DNA from: RHLJ01 sp963974345
GTDB taxonomy: Bacteria > Bacteroidota > Rhodothermia > Balneolales > Balneolaceae
Direction: 5' to 3'
Assembly (NCBI GenBank): GCA_963974345.1
Contig: CAXBBW010000020.1
Location: 1-64,000 of the forward strand
DNA length: 64,000 nucleotides
This document shows positions 41,403 through 51,504 of the stretch, in pieces (position 1 is the stretch's first letter; every line of letters starts with the position of its first letter). Position numbers and translations under genes: made by a program. Under the pieces are notes generated by a model. It was not told the DNA's origin. It saw only the letters and a list, made by a program, of their open reading frames with translations, and made no database searches.

Positions 41403-44204
41403 ATGATTTATTACTTGATCAATTATTCTACTATTAACTCCTTTAAAAAAAAATTCCGCAGAATACTAAGTATATTTGTTTATATAAGTCTTCTATCAGT
41501 TATAACCTTTGCGCAAACTTCAGTAGAACACGGAGTTATTGATTTAACTAGTCATAATTTTCACTCTCAACCCCCTATTGAACTTACAGGAGATTGGCTT
41601 TTTTTCTGGAATGAACTTATCCATCCCATCAACATTGACTCAACAAAAAAAAGCCACTACCGACCATTTACAAAACTATGGAATGAAAGTTCTGAGTTAA
41701 ATTCTAACGGTGCAGCAACATATAAAGCTATTTTATACCTCCCTAAAGATCGCCCCGCACTAGCCCTTGATATTCCTGATTTTTATTCCTCCTACCGTCT
41801 TTATTTAAATGATAAAGAAATAGCCCATAATGGAGTCCCTACAACATCAAAAAAATCATATACTCCTAACTGGCTGCCAAAAACAATTTCTTTAGGTGAT
41901 CTTCCGTCCGATACACTTGAAATGGTTTTGCATGTTGCTAACTTTCATCATAAAAAAGGTGGGGCATATCAAGCGATAAAAATTGGTTCTTCTGAAAAGT
42001 TATTTAATGCCCGATATCTAGAGTATGGCTATGCCTTTGTTCTAACCGGCGCTTTATTAATGGGCGGGCTATTCTTTTTTGGTCTTTATCTTTTTGGACG
42101 ACATGAAACCACCATTCTATATTTTTCAATGTTTTGTATTGTATACAGTTATAGAATTATAGGATTTGGGGAATATCCACTTCATTTTTTACTACAAGAA
42201 ATTCCTTGGATTGTTACTCTAAAACTTGAATATATAACCTTATTTCTTTCGGGTTATTTATTCGGAATTTATACTTTAAATTTATATCCAAAGGAAGTTT
42301 CAAAAAAACTTATGTACTTATTAAGTTCGATTTCTTTGCTTTTTTTGGCAATCTCTTTGTTACTCCCTGCTTCTATTTTTACACACTTAGTAACTCCTTA
42401 TTTTGCAGTTTTAATATTCTATATCCTTTATGCTTTCTGGGTATATGCTAAAGCAGTTGTAAACGAAAGTATAGGAGCTCAGTTTGCTCTTGGAAGTACA
42501 GGGATTGTATTTGTTGTTTTTCTATACCAGATTTTGGTTTACTTTGAGGTTCTAAATGAATTTTTACTACTCAATTTTATAGGGTATTTAAGCTTTTTCT
42601 TCTTTCAATCTCTTATTCTTTCTTATCGATTTGCAGAATTTTTAAAGATTTCAAAAGTACAAGCGGAAGAATCTTCACTTGCAAAATCTCAGTTTCTATC
42701 AACCATGAGTCATGAAATTCGCACACCTTTGAATGCGGTAATTGGACTTTCTGGATTACTTTCTGACAGTAACTTAAGTGACAAACAAAAAGAATATTCT
42801 CAAACGATTAGACAAAGCGGAGAAAGCCTTTTAAGTATAATTAATAACATTCTTGATTACTCAAAAATAGAATCTGGGAAACTGGAGTTAGAAGAAAGTG
42901 AATTTAACCTAAAAGAATTGATCGAAACCGTTTTTGATCTCACTTCTCCAATTAATAATAAAGAAGATCTTGAACTTATATATAACCTTGACGAGAGTGT
43001 TCCTGAGTTTATAGTAGGAGACTCAACAAGACTCCAACAAGTTTTAATAAACCTAGTCGCAAATGGAATCAAATTTACCTCTCAGGGTAATATTGTTATC
43101 AATGTATCTTCTGTTGATACTAACTTGGAGTTTTCCACACTTAAATTTCAGGTAAAAGACACTGGAATTGGTATACCAGAGAATAGATTGAACCGCCTCT
43201 TTCAAAGTTTTTCGCAAGTAGATGCAAGTTCAACCCGGAAGTTTGGTGGAACCGGTTTAGGATTGGTGATTAGTAAAAAATTGGTAGAAGCAATGGGTGG
43301 CTCAATCTCAGTGCAGAGTACTCCAAATAAAGGGAGTACATTTAGCTTCACAATTATAACGGGTAATAGTAAAAGGAAAAAGAACGCTATTCCTTCCCCA
43401 ATTTTACATGGAAAAAAAGTATTTATTCTTGATGATAATCTAACCAATCTGAATATTTTCAAACTTCAATTAGAAAAATCTGGAATAACGGTAGATACTT
43501 TTAATGAACCAAAAGACATACTAAATAAAGTAGAAAAGCTTAATAGTTACGACTTTGGGATTCTTGATTTACAAATGCCTGATCATGATGGAATTGAAGT
43601 AGCTACTGAAATAAGGAATCATTTTAACAAAAAGATATTGCCTTTGGTTTTGCTTAGCTCTGTTCATGAACTCGAGGATGAAAGCCAACGAAAAATATTC
43701 AATCTCTACCTTACTAAACCGGTTAAACAAACACAGCTCTTAAATAATTTAGAGAGAATTTTTAGTACTAATGATCAATCAAAAATTGAGAAAGTAATTG
43801 AGGCTACTTCAACTTCGCTTTTAGGAACAAATATTTCAATACTGATTGCTGAGGATAATCTTATAAACCAAAAAGTGGCTACACGTATCCTTGAACGATT
43901 AGGACTTTCTGCTGATATAGCGCAAGATGGTCAACATGCAATTCAAATGGTACAAACTAATAAGTACGACCTCATTTTTATGGATATGGAAATGCCCGTT
44001 TTGGATGGATTAGAAGCAACTAGGAAAATAAAACTTATAGAAAAATCTTTACCTCAATCTCCAAAAATTATCGCAATGACAGCAAATGCCTTGCCCGGAG
44101 ATAAAGAGCGATGTTTAGAAGCTGGCATGGATGACTTTGTTTCTAAACCAATTACAGTAGAATCTGTGAAAACTATTCTCAAAAAATGGTTTAGAGATTT
44201 TTAA
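41403..44204 (+). CDS. 7TMR-DISM hybrid histidine kinase with two receiver domains
   Basis: This 933-residue paralogue of the preceding gene has the same order: a signal segment, the DISMED domain (LTGDWLFFWNELIHPIN), seven membrane helices, then HisKA with LSTMSHEIRTPLNAVIGL (His437). The HATPase has NLVANGIKFTSQG, DTGIGIPENRL and GGTGLGLVISKKL. It carries two receivers. The first (VFILDDNLTNLNIF; acceptor region YDFGILDLQMPDHDG) is more divergent. The second (LIAEDNLINQKVATRILERL; LIFMDMEMPVLDG) is close to the single receiver of its neighbour. Tandem duplication followed by gain or loss of a receiver is likely. Confidence 0.92.
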   Translation: MIYYLINYSTINSFKKKFRRILSIFVYISLLSVITFAQTSVEHGVIDLTSHNFHSQPPIELTGDWLFFWNELIHPINIDSTKKSHYRPFTKLWNESSELNSNGAATYKAILYLPKDRPALALDIPDFYSSYRLYLNDKEIAHNGVPTTSKKSYTPNWLPKTISLGDLPSDTLEMVLHVANFHHKKGGAYQAIKIGSSEKLFNARYLEYGYAFVLTGALLMGGLFFFGLYLFGRHETTILYFSMFCIVYSYRIIGFGEYPLHFLLQEIPWIVTLKLEYITLFLSGYLFGIYTLNLYPKEVSKKLMYLLSSISLLFLAISLLLPASIFTHLVTPYFAVLIFYILYAFWVYAKAVVNESIGAQFALGSTGIVFVVFLYQILVYFEVLNEFLLLNFIGYLSFFFFQSLILSYRFAEFLKISKVQAEESSLAKSQFLSTMSHEIRTPLNAVIGLSGLLSDSNLSDKQKEYSQTIRQSGESLLSIINNILDYSKIESGKLELEESEFNLKELIETVFDLTSPINNKEDLELIYNLDESVPEFIVGDSTRLQQVLINLVANGIKFTSQGNIVINVSSVDTNLEFSTLKFQVKDTGIGIPENRLNRLFQSFSQVDASSTRKFGGTGLGLVISKKLVEAMGGSISVQSTPNKGSTFSFTIITGNSKRKKNAIPSPILHGKKVFILDDNLTNLNIFKLQLEKSGITVDTFNEPKDILNKVEKLNSYDFGILDLQMPDHDGIEVATEIRNHFNKKILPLVLLSSVHELEDESQRKIFNLYLTKPVKQTQLLNNLERIFSTNDQSKIEKVIEATSTSLLGTNISILIAEDNLINQKVATRILERLGLSADIAQDGQHAIQMVQTNKYDLIFMDMEMPVLDGLEATRKIKLIEKSLPQSPKIIAMTANALPGDKERCLEAGMDDFVSKPITVESVKTILKKWFRDF

Positions 44205-44273
44205 AATCCTCTTTCAATCTTTTACTTCTATTTGTTGAAAGGTTAATTATTATCGTACTGAGCTAATAGTTAA

Positions 44274-45593
44274 ATGCATGACAAAAAACGAAATCCAATG
44301 AGGGTAAATATTAAAAAACATATTTTATTTTTGGTGTTAGTTATGTTGACCTTTACTCAATGCGATGAAGCTTACTCACCAAATAAAAAGGAAGTTAAGT
44401 CAATTCTTAAGACTTTAAGTTCTGATGAAATGAGGGGTAGGCAAGCCTTTACTCCCGATATTAATTTAGCAGCTGACTTTATTGCTTCTGAATTTAAAAC
44501 CGCAGGTTTAACTCCCCTTTCAGAGCTTGAAAATTTCAAACAGGTTTTTACACTAAATGAGATTAGTATTGCATCACATTCTATATTAGTAGGAAATAAA
44601 ACTATAGGAGAGAATAGTTTTTTCGCCCTACTAAATGGTAAAATTATTGATTGGAATAATGCTTCTATTGAAACTCTTGAAATTAAAAAAGATGATCATT
44701 TCCGTGCAAAATTCAGAGAATATACCGACTCAGAATCTGATCTTTTAGTTTTTGTAGATCCCAATCATTCTGATGTTTTTGGAAGATATCAAAGCTTTTT
44801 TTCCAAACCCTCAAGAGCTTTGAAAGAAAATGAAGTTGGAAACGTAGTTTTCATTTTGTCGGAAAAATCTACTTCCTACTCTATAAAAATTGAACCACAA
44901 ATTCACAAAAAAGAATTAGCCAATGTTGTAGGAACCATCCCAGGTAAAAGAACTAATGAATACGTACTTTTTTCAGCTCATCACGATCATATTGGAATTC
45001 GTACTGTAGTTGAAGGAGATTCTATTGCTAATGGAGCAAATGATAATGCATCTGGAGTAACAGCAGTTATCGAATTAGCAAAGCATTTTTCCAGCTTGAA
45101 TACTCCAGAACGAACTTTAGTTTTTACAACTTTTACAGCAGAGGAAGCAGGAGGTTATGGAGCACAATATTTTTCAAAACAATTCAATCCTGAAGAAATT
45201 GTAGCTATGTTTAACATAGAAATGATTGGTAAACCAGCAGTCTCAGGCCCAAATACAGCGTGGATAACTGGTTACGAAAAATCAACCTTTGGGGAATTAC
45301 TTTCTCAAAGTACAGAAGGCACTGAATTCGAGTTTTATGCTGATCCTTATCCCCAGCAAAATTTATTCTATCGTTCAGATAACGCTACGTTAGCAAGACT
45401 AGGAGTTCCTGCTCATACTATTAGTACTACTCCAATTGATGTAGATAAAGATTATCATCAAGTAAGTGATGAGTACAACACCATTAATATAGATCATCTG
45501 ATAAACACCATTAATGCTATTTCAAGAGCAGCCCAAGGAATCGTTTCTGGAAGAGATACTCCTACAAGAGTAGATGTAGAATTAGTGGATTAA
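44274..45593 (+). CDS. M28-family metallopeptidase lipoprotein
   Basis: The 439-residue protein has a lipoprotein-like signal (FLVLVMLTFTQCDEAYS, lipobox Cys) and a zinc aminopeptidase M28 domain. Metal and catalytic segments are LFSAHHDHIGI, GANDNASGVTAVIELA, TFTAEEAGGYGAQYF, FNIEMIGKP and a final YHQVSDEYNTIN histidine. A PA-like insert precedes the catalytic domain. The start may be the ATG at 44274 or the one eight codons later. It would act in the periplasm or on the cell surface on peptides. It is convergent with metZ, the two stop regions overlapping by four bases. Confidence 0.88.
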   Translation: MHDKKRNPMRVNIKKHILFLVLVMLTFTQCDEAYSPNKKEVKSILKTLSSDEMRGRQAFTPDINLAADFIASEFKTAGLTPLSELENFKQVFTLNEISIASHSILVGNKTIGENSFFALLNGKIIDWNNASIETLEIKKDDHFRAKFREYTDSESDLLVFVDPNHSDVFGRYQSFFSKPSRALKENEVGNVVFILSEKSTSYSIKIEPQIHKKELANVVGTIPGKRTNEYVLFSAHHDHIGIRTVVEGDSIANGANDNASGVTAVIELAKHFSSLNTPERTLVFTTFTAEEAGGYGAQYFSKQFNPEEIVAMFNIEMIGKPAVSGPNTAWITGYEKSTFGELLSQSTEGTEFEFYADPYPQQNLFYRSDNATLARLGVPAHTISTTPIDVDKDYHQVSDEYNTINIDHLINTINAISRAAQGIVSGRDTPTRVDVELVD

Positions 45594-46768
45594 TTTCCAG
45601 AACGGTTTAATGCAGCATCAATATCAGAAATAATATCTTTGATATTTTCCAAGCCTGTTGAAATGCGTACTAATCCAGATGTAATGCCAACAGTTTCACG
45701 TTCTTCCTCAGAAAGTTTAGAATGTGTAGTTGAAGCGGGATGAGTTGCAATACTTCTTGTGTCACCTAAATTTGCAGAAAGTGACAACATTTCTAGCGAG
45801 TCTAAGAACTTCCTCCCTTGATTCAGCCCTCCGTTCACTTCAAAAGTAACAATCCCACCACCTTGATTCATTTGCTTTTGAGCAAGCACATATTGTGGAT
45901 GTGATTCAAGAAATGGATATTTCACCATCTTAACTTGATTGTGATCACTTAGAAATTTGGCAAGCTCTAGCCCATTTGAACAATGCCTATCCATACGAAC
46001 AGCTAACGTTTCTAAGCTTTTTGAAAGTACCCAACCGTTAAATGGCGACATGGCAGGCCCGGTATGTCGTCCCATAAACATAACCTCGTCAATAAGTTCT
46101 TTTCTTCCTAAAATAGCTCCGCCAAGCATTCGTCCTTGACCATCAATATATTTTGTAGCAGAATGAGTCACTATATCTGCCCCTAGGTTTATGGGATTTT
46201 GCAAATATGGTGTAGCAAAACAATTGTCGACATTCACCAAAATATTATTTGCTTTCGCTATCTCTGAAATCTTTTCAATATCTAATAAATCTAAGGCTGG
46301 GTTTGATGGAGTTTCAAAGAAAAACATTTTTGTTGTAGGAGTAATAGCTTTTTCCCAACCTTCTAAATCATGCACATCTACATAAGTATGAGTGATACCC
46401 CACCGAGGTAACAATTGTGTTAGTATTTGATGAGTTGAACCAAAAACTGATCTACACGCTACAATGTGATCTCCTTGCTTTAAAAATGAAGCAATACTCA
46501 CAAACATTGCTGCCATTCCTGAAGCGGTTGAAATACCCGCCTCAGCTCCTTCTAGCAAACAAAGCTTATCAACAAATTCATCGTTATTTGGATTAGAATA
46601 TCTTGAATACACATTCCCCTCTGCTTCTTTAGCAAATAAAGCTCGGGCATGTTCCGCGTCATCAAACACATAACTTGAAGTCGCAAAAATAGGAACAGAA
46701 TGTTCCCTTTGATCACTTCGCTCTACTTGATGTCTAATCGCTTTGGTTTCAAATTCTTTGTTCTTCAT
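45590..46768 (-). CDS. metZ: O-succinylhomoserine sulfhydrylase-type PLP enzyme
   Basis: The 392-residue cystathionine-gamma-synthase-family enzyme has PLP-site features: SRYSNPNNDEFVDKLCLLEG, STASGMAAMF and VDNCFATPYLQNPINLGADI. The Schiff-base lysine is in THSATKYIDGQGRMLGGAILG, and YPFLESHPQY lies near the end. The DGQGRMLGG context is characteristic of MetZ (O-succinylhomoserine sulfhydrylase), which makes homocysteine from sulfide. O-acetylhomoserine sulfhydrylase or methionine gamma-lyase are alternatives. It overlaps the preceding OsmC-like gene by 20 bases. Confidence 0.85.
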   Translation of the reverse strand: MKNKEFETKAIRHQVERSDQREHSVPIFATSSYVFDDAEHARALFAKEAEGNVYSRYSNPNNDEFVDKLCLLEGAEAGISTASGMAAMFVSIASFLKQGDHIVACRSVFGSTHQILTQLLPRWGITHTYVDVHDLEGWEKAITPTTKMFFFETPSNPALDLLDIEKISEIAKANNILVNVDNCFATPYLQNPINLGADIVTHSATKYIDGQGRMLGGAILGRKELIDEVMFMGRHTGPAMSPFNGWVLSKSLETLAVRMDRHCSNGLELAKFLSDHNQVKMVKYPFLESHPQYVLAQKQMNQGGGIVTFEVNGGLNQGRKFLDSLEMLSLSANLGDTRSIATHPASTTHSKLSEEERETVGITSGLVRISTGLENIKDIISDIDAALNRSGN

Positions 46769-47183
46769 GATTATTTAAGATGAATGAGGATGTAATATTT
46801 GCAGATTTTTCAAGTGTTTTTGTAACTGAACAATAGGCTCCCATCGACAGATCAATTGCTCTTCGAACTTTCTTTCCATCTAAGTCACCTGTAAGTTCAA
46901 ATCGAACATGAATATCTTTAAATAGCGAAGGCACTTTATCCTGTTCTCGCTCTCCATTTACAAATACTGAATAGGTCTCTATTATCTGCCTCTGCTTAGT
47001 AAGTATTGATAATACGTCCATTGAAGCACACGAACCTAAAGCTACTAAAAGCATCTGCATGGGACGAAAACCTAAATTTTGACCACCAATTTTTTCTGAA
47101 CCATCTAAATGAACTTCATGTCCTTCTTCATTTAGAGCTTTTAAGTGTACTCCGTCATTAAGTCTTTGAAATTGAATCTGCAT
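46749..47183 (-). CDS. OsmC-family protein
   Basis: The 144-residue protein has the OsmC/YhfA pattern: HLDGSEKIGGQNLGFRPMQMLLVALGSCASMDVLSIL, in which the first catalytic cysteine lies in LGSCASMD, and the second in MGAYCSVTKTLEKSA. OsmC-like proteins reduce organic peroxides with two cysteines. It is the upstream member of an overlapping pair with metZ, so the two are probably co-translated, which suggests a role in sulfur or thiol metabolism. That link is inference. Confidence 0.85.
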   Translation of the reverse strand: MQIQFQRLNDGVHLKALNEEGHEVHLDGSEKIGGQNLGFRPMQMLLVALGSCASMDVLSILTKQRQIIETYSVFVNGEREQDKVPSLFKDIHVRFELTGDLDGKKVRRAIDLSMGAYCSVTKTLEKSANITSSFILNNHEEQRI

Positions 47184-47263
47184 ACTTTTTTTTAGTGAGT
47201 TGACAATATAAGTGTATTCGTATGATAATTTTCGCTCTTTTAGATATCATCAGAAGTCGTTAA

Positions 47264-48040
47264 AATAATTCTTTTCAGGGAAGATTAGCCACTTCTTTCT
47301 CAAGAGGTGTTGAACCGGCTCGATTTACAATTATTTCGGATCAAGGAGCACTTAACTATGGCTCTATTTCTTTTGATGAGTTCTATTATCAATTTAAAAA
47401 TGAAACTCTAACACTAAAAATTGGTCGTTTCCGGGAAAGTAAATCTGTTAACACTAACGCAGGACGAAGCCAATTACGATTTCAAAGTAATGCTGTCTCA
47501 ATTCATTGGTCTGATGGAATTCTTCTAAAAAAGAATTTAACTGATTTATGGTTTGGTGAGCTAATCGCTGAATATCAACCGAGAAATCATACAACCTTCC
47601 CATATCAAGGAGCGCTGAACTTTTAAAAAAATTCGAATAACTTAACTGGATACTTTGGAGTTGAAAATAACTCACGAGATGAATTGAATATTATTCAGAA
47701 AGGCTTTGGAGTTTTTATTGCTCCTGAATCTTATTTAAAGCCTTCTGGTTATACTTCTTATTTAGCATTTACTAGCAGAATTGCCTTAGATTTACCTAAA
47801 AAAGACATGCTAAATGGTGGGTCTCTTCGTATTGGTGCCGAACTTGGGCAAAATCTTACAACATCATTTAGCAATGGGACAAGTATGATAACCTCTATTG
47901 GGGTTAATAATGTTGCTGAAAAGCATGAATTCATGATTGAGTTTGCAAAAAATGATAGTCAATGGCTTACTGCAAATGTTTATTCTCCTAATGCTGATGA
48001 AGTTGAATTGCGTTATCGTTTTTTATTTCACAAAATTTAA
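47264..48040 (+). pseudogene. Decayed outer-membrane beta-barrel (porin-like) protein with an in-frame stop
   Basis: A single reading frame from just after a stop at 47261-47263 to the TAA at 48038-48040 encodes about 258 residues. It is interrupted only by TAA at 47624-47626. The upstream part (LATSFSRGVEPARFTII, IGRFRESKSVNTNAGRSQLR) and the downstream part (NSNNLTGYFGVENNSRDEL, GGSLRIGAELGQNL, VELRYRFLFHKI) look like one continuous beta-barrel. The C-terminus is typical of the outer-membrane assembly signal. There is no start codon or signal peptide at the 5' end. I infer a 5'-truncated gene with a nonsense mutation (for example TTA to TAA). Confidence 0.72.
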
Positions 48041-48212
48041 ACTTTGATTTCAGATATAGAATAAGAGAAACTAGAAATAATACCATTCCTACTACATATA
48101 GTACATTCTTACGTGCAACTTATTCGTTTTAACTAAATAATTTGATATCAATTCTTTGATTGAAGGCTGGTTTACCTTTTATTAAGACAAATAAAAATCA
48201 GTCCAAACAATT

Positions 48213-49019
48213 ATGAAATCATTACATTTATTTATCTTTTCATTCTTTTTATCTGCTTCTATCTTTGCCCAAGATTATGCCATACAACAACTTGAGAGTT
48301 CACCCAGGCACCACGAATGGGTACAAATTGAATCCAATGATAGAACTCTTCATACATTTATAGCCTACCCTGAAGTTTCTGAAAGTGCAACAGTAGTTAT
48401 AGTAATTCATGAAAACAGGGGATTAAATGATTGGGCAAGAAGTTTTGCAGATCAACTTGCTGAAAAAGGCTTCATTGCTGTAGCTCCTGATTTGATCTCA
48501 AACACCGTTGATGGCTTTGAAAAAACTACTGATTTCGCAACTTCTGATGATGCACGATCTGCTATTTATGGACTTGATCCTGACTTTGTTACCGAGGATT
48601 TAAAACATGTCCTTTCATATGCTCATGATGTTAAAGCTGGAAACGGAAAAGTCGCTGTTGTAGGGTTTTGTTGGGGCGGGTCTCAATCTTTTAGGTTTGC
48701 TACAAATGCAACTGATGGCATAGAAGCAGCTCTGGTTTTTTACGGTACAGGGCCTCAAGAAGAGTCAGAATACAGTCGAATTGAAGTTCCGGTTTATGGG
48801 TTTTATGGCGGAAATGATAACAGGGTTAATTCTACAATAGAGAACTCAGAAGCAGCGATGAATAAATTCGAAAATACTTACGAATACGAAATTTATAAGG
48901 GTGCTGGACATGCTTTTATGCGGAGTGGTGATGATCCTGCAGCAGAAGCAGATAACGCTAACAAACTAGCAAGAGATAAATCTTGGGAAAAATTAGTAAC
49001 GATTTTAGAAAATATATAA
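48213..49019 (+). CDS. Secreted dienelactone hydrolase-family protein
   Basis: The 268-residue alpha/beta-hydrolase has a signal peptide (FIFSFFLSASIFAQ) and the dienelactone hydrolase nucleophile elbow in VAVVGFCWGGSQSFRF, where Cys is the nucleophile. The strand IVIHENRGLNDWARSFADQL, the acid in VYGFYGGNDNRVNS and the catalytic His in YKGAGHAFMRSGDD are also present. The natural substrate is unknown. It lies alone, about 170 bases after the decayed barrel gene. Confidence 0.88.
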   Translation: MKSLHLFIFSFFLSASIFAQDYAIQQLESSPRHHEWVQIESNDRTLHTFIAYPEVSESATVVIVIHENRGLNDWARSFADQLAEKGFIAVAPDLISNTVDGFEKTTDFATSDDARSAIYGLDPDFVTEDLKHVLSYAHDVKAGNGKVAVVGFCWGGSQSFRFATNATDGIEAALVFYGTGPQEESEYSRIEVPVYGFYGGNDNRVNSTIENSEAAMNKFENTYEYEIYKGAGHAFMRSGDDPAAEADNANKLARDKSWEKLVTILENI

Positions 49020-49093
49020 TTGGGAAAATTTATCAATAGTAAAAATCATTTCGCTTCCCTATGTTGTTGAGCTTTTACTAATTAACCCAAAAA

Positions 49094-50515
49094 TTGATGT
49101 CAGGTTCAGAAAATCAAAACAATATATATATCTCATTAATAACAATTGTAGCTACTCTTGGTGGGTTACTTTTTGGATTTGATAGTGGAGTTATTAATGG
49201 AACCGTTGATGGGCTTCAATCAGCCTTCGATTCAGATAGTGTAGCTACTGGATTTAATGTTGCATCAATGTTATTAGGATGTGCTATTGGAGCTTTCTTT
49301 GCCGGAAGACTTGCTGACCGATTTGGTCGCCGAACCCTTCTAATCATTGCTTCAGTATTCTTTATTATCTCTGCTTGGGGGTCGGGAATTGCTAATACTT
49401 CTGGCTTCTTTATAATTTTTCGAGTAATTGGGGGATTTGCCGTAGGTGCCGCTAGTGTTATGTCTCCAGCTTATATTTCGGAAATAGCCCCTGCTCATTT
49501 AAGAGGTCGTCTTTCTTCAATTCAACAAGTTGCTATTATCTCAGGTCTCTTTCTCGCCTTTGTAAGTAACTACTTTATCGCAAACGAAGCTGGATCTGCC
49601 CTTTCAGAATTATGGCTGGGATATGATGCATGGAGATGGATGTTTTGGATTGAACTAATTCCTGCAACAATCTTCTTTTTTGCTTTACTATTCATTCCTG
49701 AAAGTCCACGATATTTTGCAGTTTCAAATAATCAGGTAAAAGCCCTAGAAGTACTTACAAAGCTCTTTGGTAAAGAAGACGCTAATTTAAAACTTGCAGA
49801 AATTAATGAGTCTTTAGGGAAACATGAAAAGCCTAAATTTTCCGACTTACTAGATAAAGTTACAAGAAAAATAAGACCTATAGTTTGGGTAGGAATTGGT
49901 CTTGCTGTATTCCAGCAACTAGTGGGTATTAATGTGGTGTTTTATTACGGTGCTGTACTTTGGCAGGCAGTTGGTTTTTCAGAAGGAGATGCACTTCTAA
50001 TAAATATTATCTCTGGAGCAGTTAGTATTGCTGCTGTTCTAGTCGCTATGTTTCTTATCGACAAACTTGGAAGAAAACCTTTGCTTTGGGGAGGTTCAAT
50101 TGGGATGACCATTACATTATTAATTATGAGCGCCTCTTTTTTTACAGCAACACTTGATGCAAATGGTGAGCTTCAACTTACTGGAGCAATGGGTATTGTA
50201 GCTCTAATAGCTGCGAACGCGTATGTTGCTTTCTTCAACGGATCATGGGGACCAGTAATGTGGGTTTATCTTGGAGAAATGTTCCCTAATCAATTAAGAG
50301 GTTCTGGACTTGCTGTAAGTGGATTATTTCAATGGGTAGCAAACTTTGCTATAACCATGACCTTCCCAATTATGCTAACAGGAATAGGCTTATCTGGTGC
50401 TTATGGTATTTATGCATTCTTCGCATTACTCTCAGTTATCTTTGTATTCAAATTGGTTACCGAAACTAAAGGAGTCGAGTTAGAAGATATGAATAAGCTT
50501 TGGGGAATTGACTGA
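49094..50515 (+). CDS. Sugar-porter family MFS transporter
   Basis: The 473-residue protein has 12 predicted membrane helices and sugar-porter signatures: LLFGFDSGVINGTVDGL, GRLADRFGRRTLL, the PESPRY motif after helix 6, FQQLVGINVVFYYG in helix 7, GRKPLLWGGS, and a final ETKGVELEDM. It is expected to be a proton-coupled hexose or pentose importer. The PfkB kinase gene faces its 3' end with four bases between the stop codons, so import and phosphorylation of the same sugar, perhaps fructose, is a reasonable inference. Confidence 0.92.
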   Translation: MMSGSENQNNIYISLITIVATLGGLLFGFDSGVINGTVDGLQSAFDSDSVATGFNVASMLLGCAIGAFFAGRLADRFGRRTLLIIASVFFIISAWGSGIANTSGFFIIFRVIGGFAVGAASVMSPAYISEIAPAHLRGRLSSIQQVAIISGLFLAFVSNYFIANEAGSALSELWLGYDAWRWMFWIELIPATIFFFALLFIPESPRYFAVSNNQVKALEVLTKLFGKEDANLKLAEINESLGKHEKPKFSDLLDKVTRKIRPIVWVGIGLAVFQQLVGINVVFYYGAVLWQAVGFSEGDALLINIISGAVSIAAVLVAMFLIDKLGRKPLLWGGSIGMTITLLIMSASFFTATLDANGELQLTGAMGIVALIAANAYVAFFNGSWGPVMWVYLGEMFPNQLRGSGLAVSGLFQWVANFAITMTFPIMLTGIGLSGAYGIYAFFALLSVIFVFKLVTETKGVELEDMNKLWGID

Positions 50516-50519
50516 ACGT

Positions 50520-51407
50520 TTATTTTCCGTACTTAAGATAAATATCAATTTTAGACATATTTAAATTTGGTGTAGCTCCATTTCTACTTGCTACAAATGC
50601 CCCAACAGCATTTGCAAAACAAATGGTTTCATAGGCATCTTTGCCTTTTATTAAACTATATATAGCTCCCGCAAGAAAAGCATCTCCTGCTCCTACTGTG
50701 TCTCTGACTTTCACATAATAGCGACCTTTTTTACTAAAATTACCATTGCTATAGATGTAAGCGCCTTTGTCACCTCTTGAAAGTAATACGGTTTCGATAT
50801 CATACTCAGAACTTAACCATGCTAGTGCTTCTTCTTCTTCAGAATTATTATCTTTCCAATCTTGTATTTTTAGAAGTTCATCTGCATTTAGTTTTAAAAT
50901 ATTGGCATCATTGAGGACTTCGTCTACCAATTCTTCGCTATAAAATGGAGCTCTTAAATTAACATCAACTATACATTTACCGTTGTAGTTTTTTAGTAAT
51001 TCTCGAATTGTATTCCCTGACTCATTTCTAAATGGTAAAGTTCCAAGTATTAAATAATCAGATTGTAATACAACTTCTTTAATTTCATCTGTTATAGTTA
51101 TGTAATCCCATGCCGTATTTTCATGCATCTTATAATTTGGTACGCCTTCAGCATCAATTTCAACTTCCGCTAATCCTGTTGGTTTGTTATTAACTTGAAC
51201 TAACTCAGTAGAAAGTCCTTTTTGTTTAATTGATTTAAGTGCCAGCCCCCCTAATCGGTCGTTACCAACTGCACTTACTATTTTCGAATCTACCCCTAAG
51301 TTGTCTAGATTTAGTGCCACATTAAGAGGTGCGCCTCCTAAATAAATCCCTTTTGGTAGCGCGTCCCATAATACTTCTCCAAAACAAATAACTTTCTTAC
51401 TTCCCAT
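50520..51407 (-). CDS. PfkB-family sugar kinase (fructokinase-like)
   Basis: The 295-residue ribokinase/PfkB kinase has ICFGEVLWDALPKGIYLGGAPLNVALNL at the N-terminus, a pattern typical of fructokinases. Substrate-binding residues are in GNDRLGGLALKSI, and the C-terminal catalytic base and anion hole are in VRDTVGAGDAFLAGAIYSL. It is convergent with the sugar transporter. About 98 bases before its start is a 10-bp palindrome (TAAGCGCTTA, 51505-51514) that might be a LacI-family site. Confidence 0.88.
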   Translation of the reverse strand: MGSKKVICFGEVLWDALPKGIYLGGAPLNVALNLDNLGVDSKIVSAVGNDRLGGLALKSIKQKGLSTELVQVNNKPTGLAEVEIDAEGVPNYKMHENTAWDYITITDEIKEVVLQSDYLILGTLPFRNESGNTIRELLKNYNGKCIVDVNLRAPFYSEELVDEVLNDANILKLNADELLKIQDWKDNNSEEEEALAWLSSEYDIETVLLSRGDKGAYIYSNGNFSKKGRYYVKVRDTVGAGDAFLAGAIYSLIKGKDAYETICFANAVGAFVASRNGATPNLNMSKIDIYLKYGK

Positions 51408-51504
51408 AACTTTTTTGAACTTACTTATATACTCTGATTTTTTTGACCTAGGCTTTAAAGCTATTTTGATAATCTTATAAAAAAATGGAAATACCTAAAA
51501 AAAT

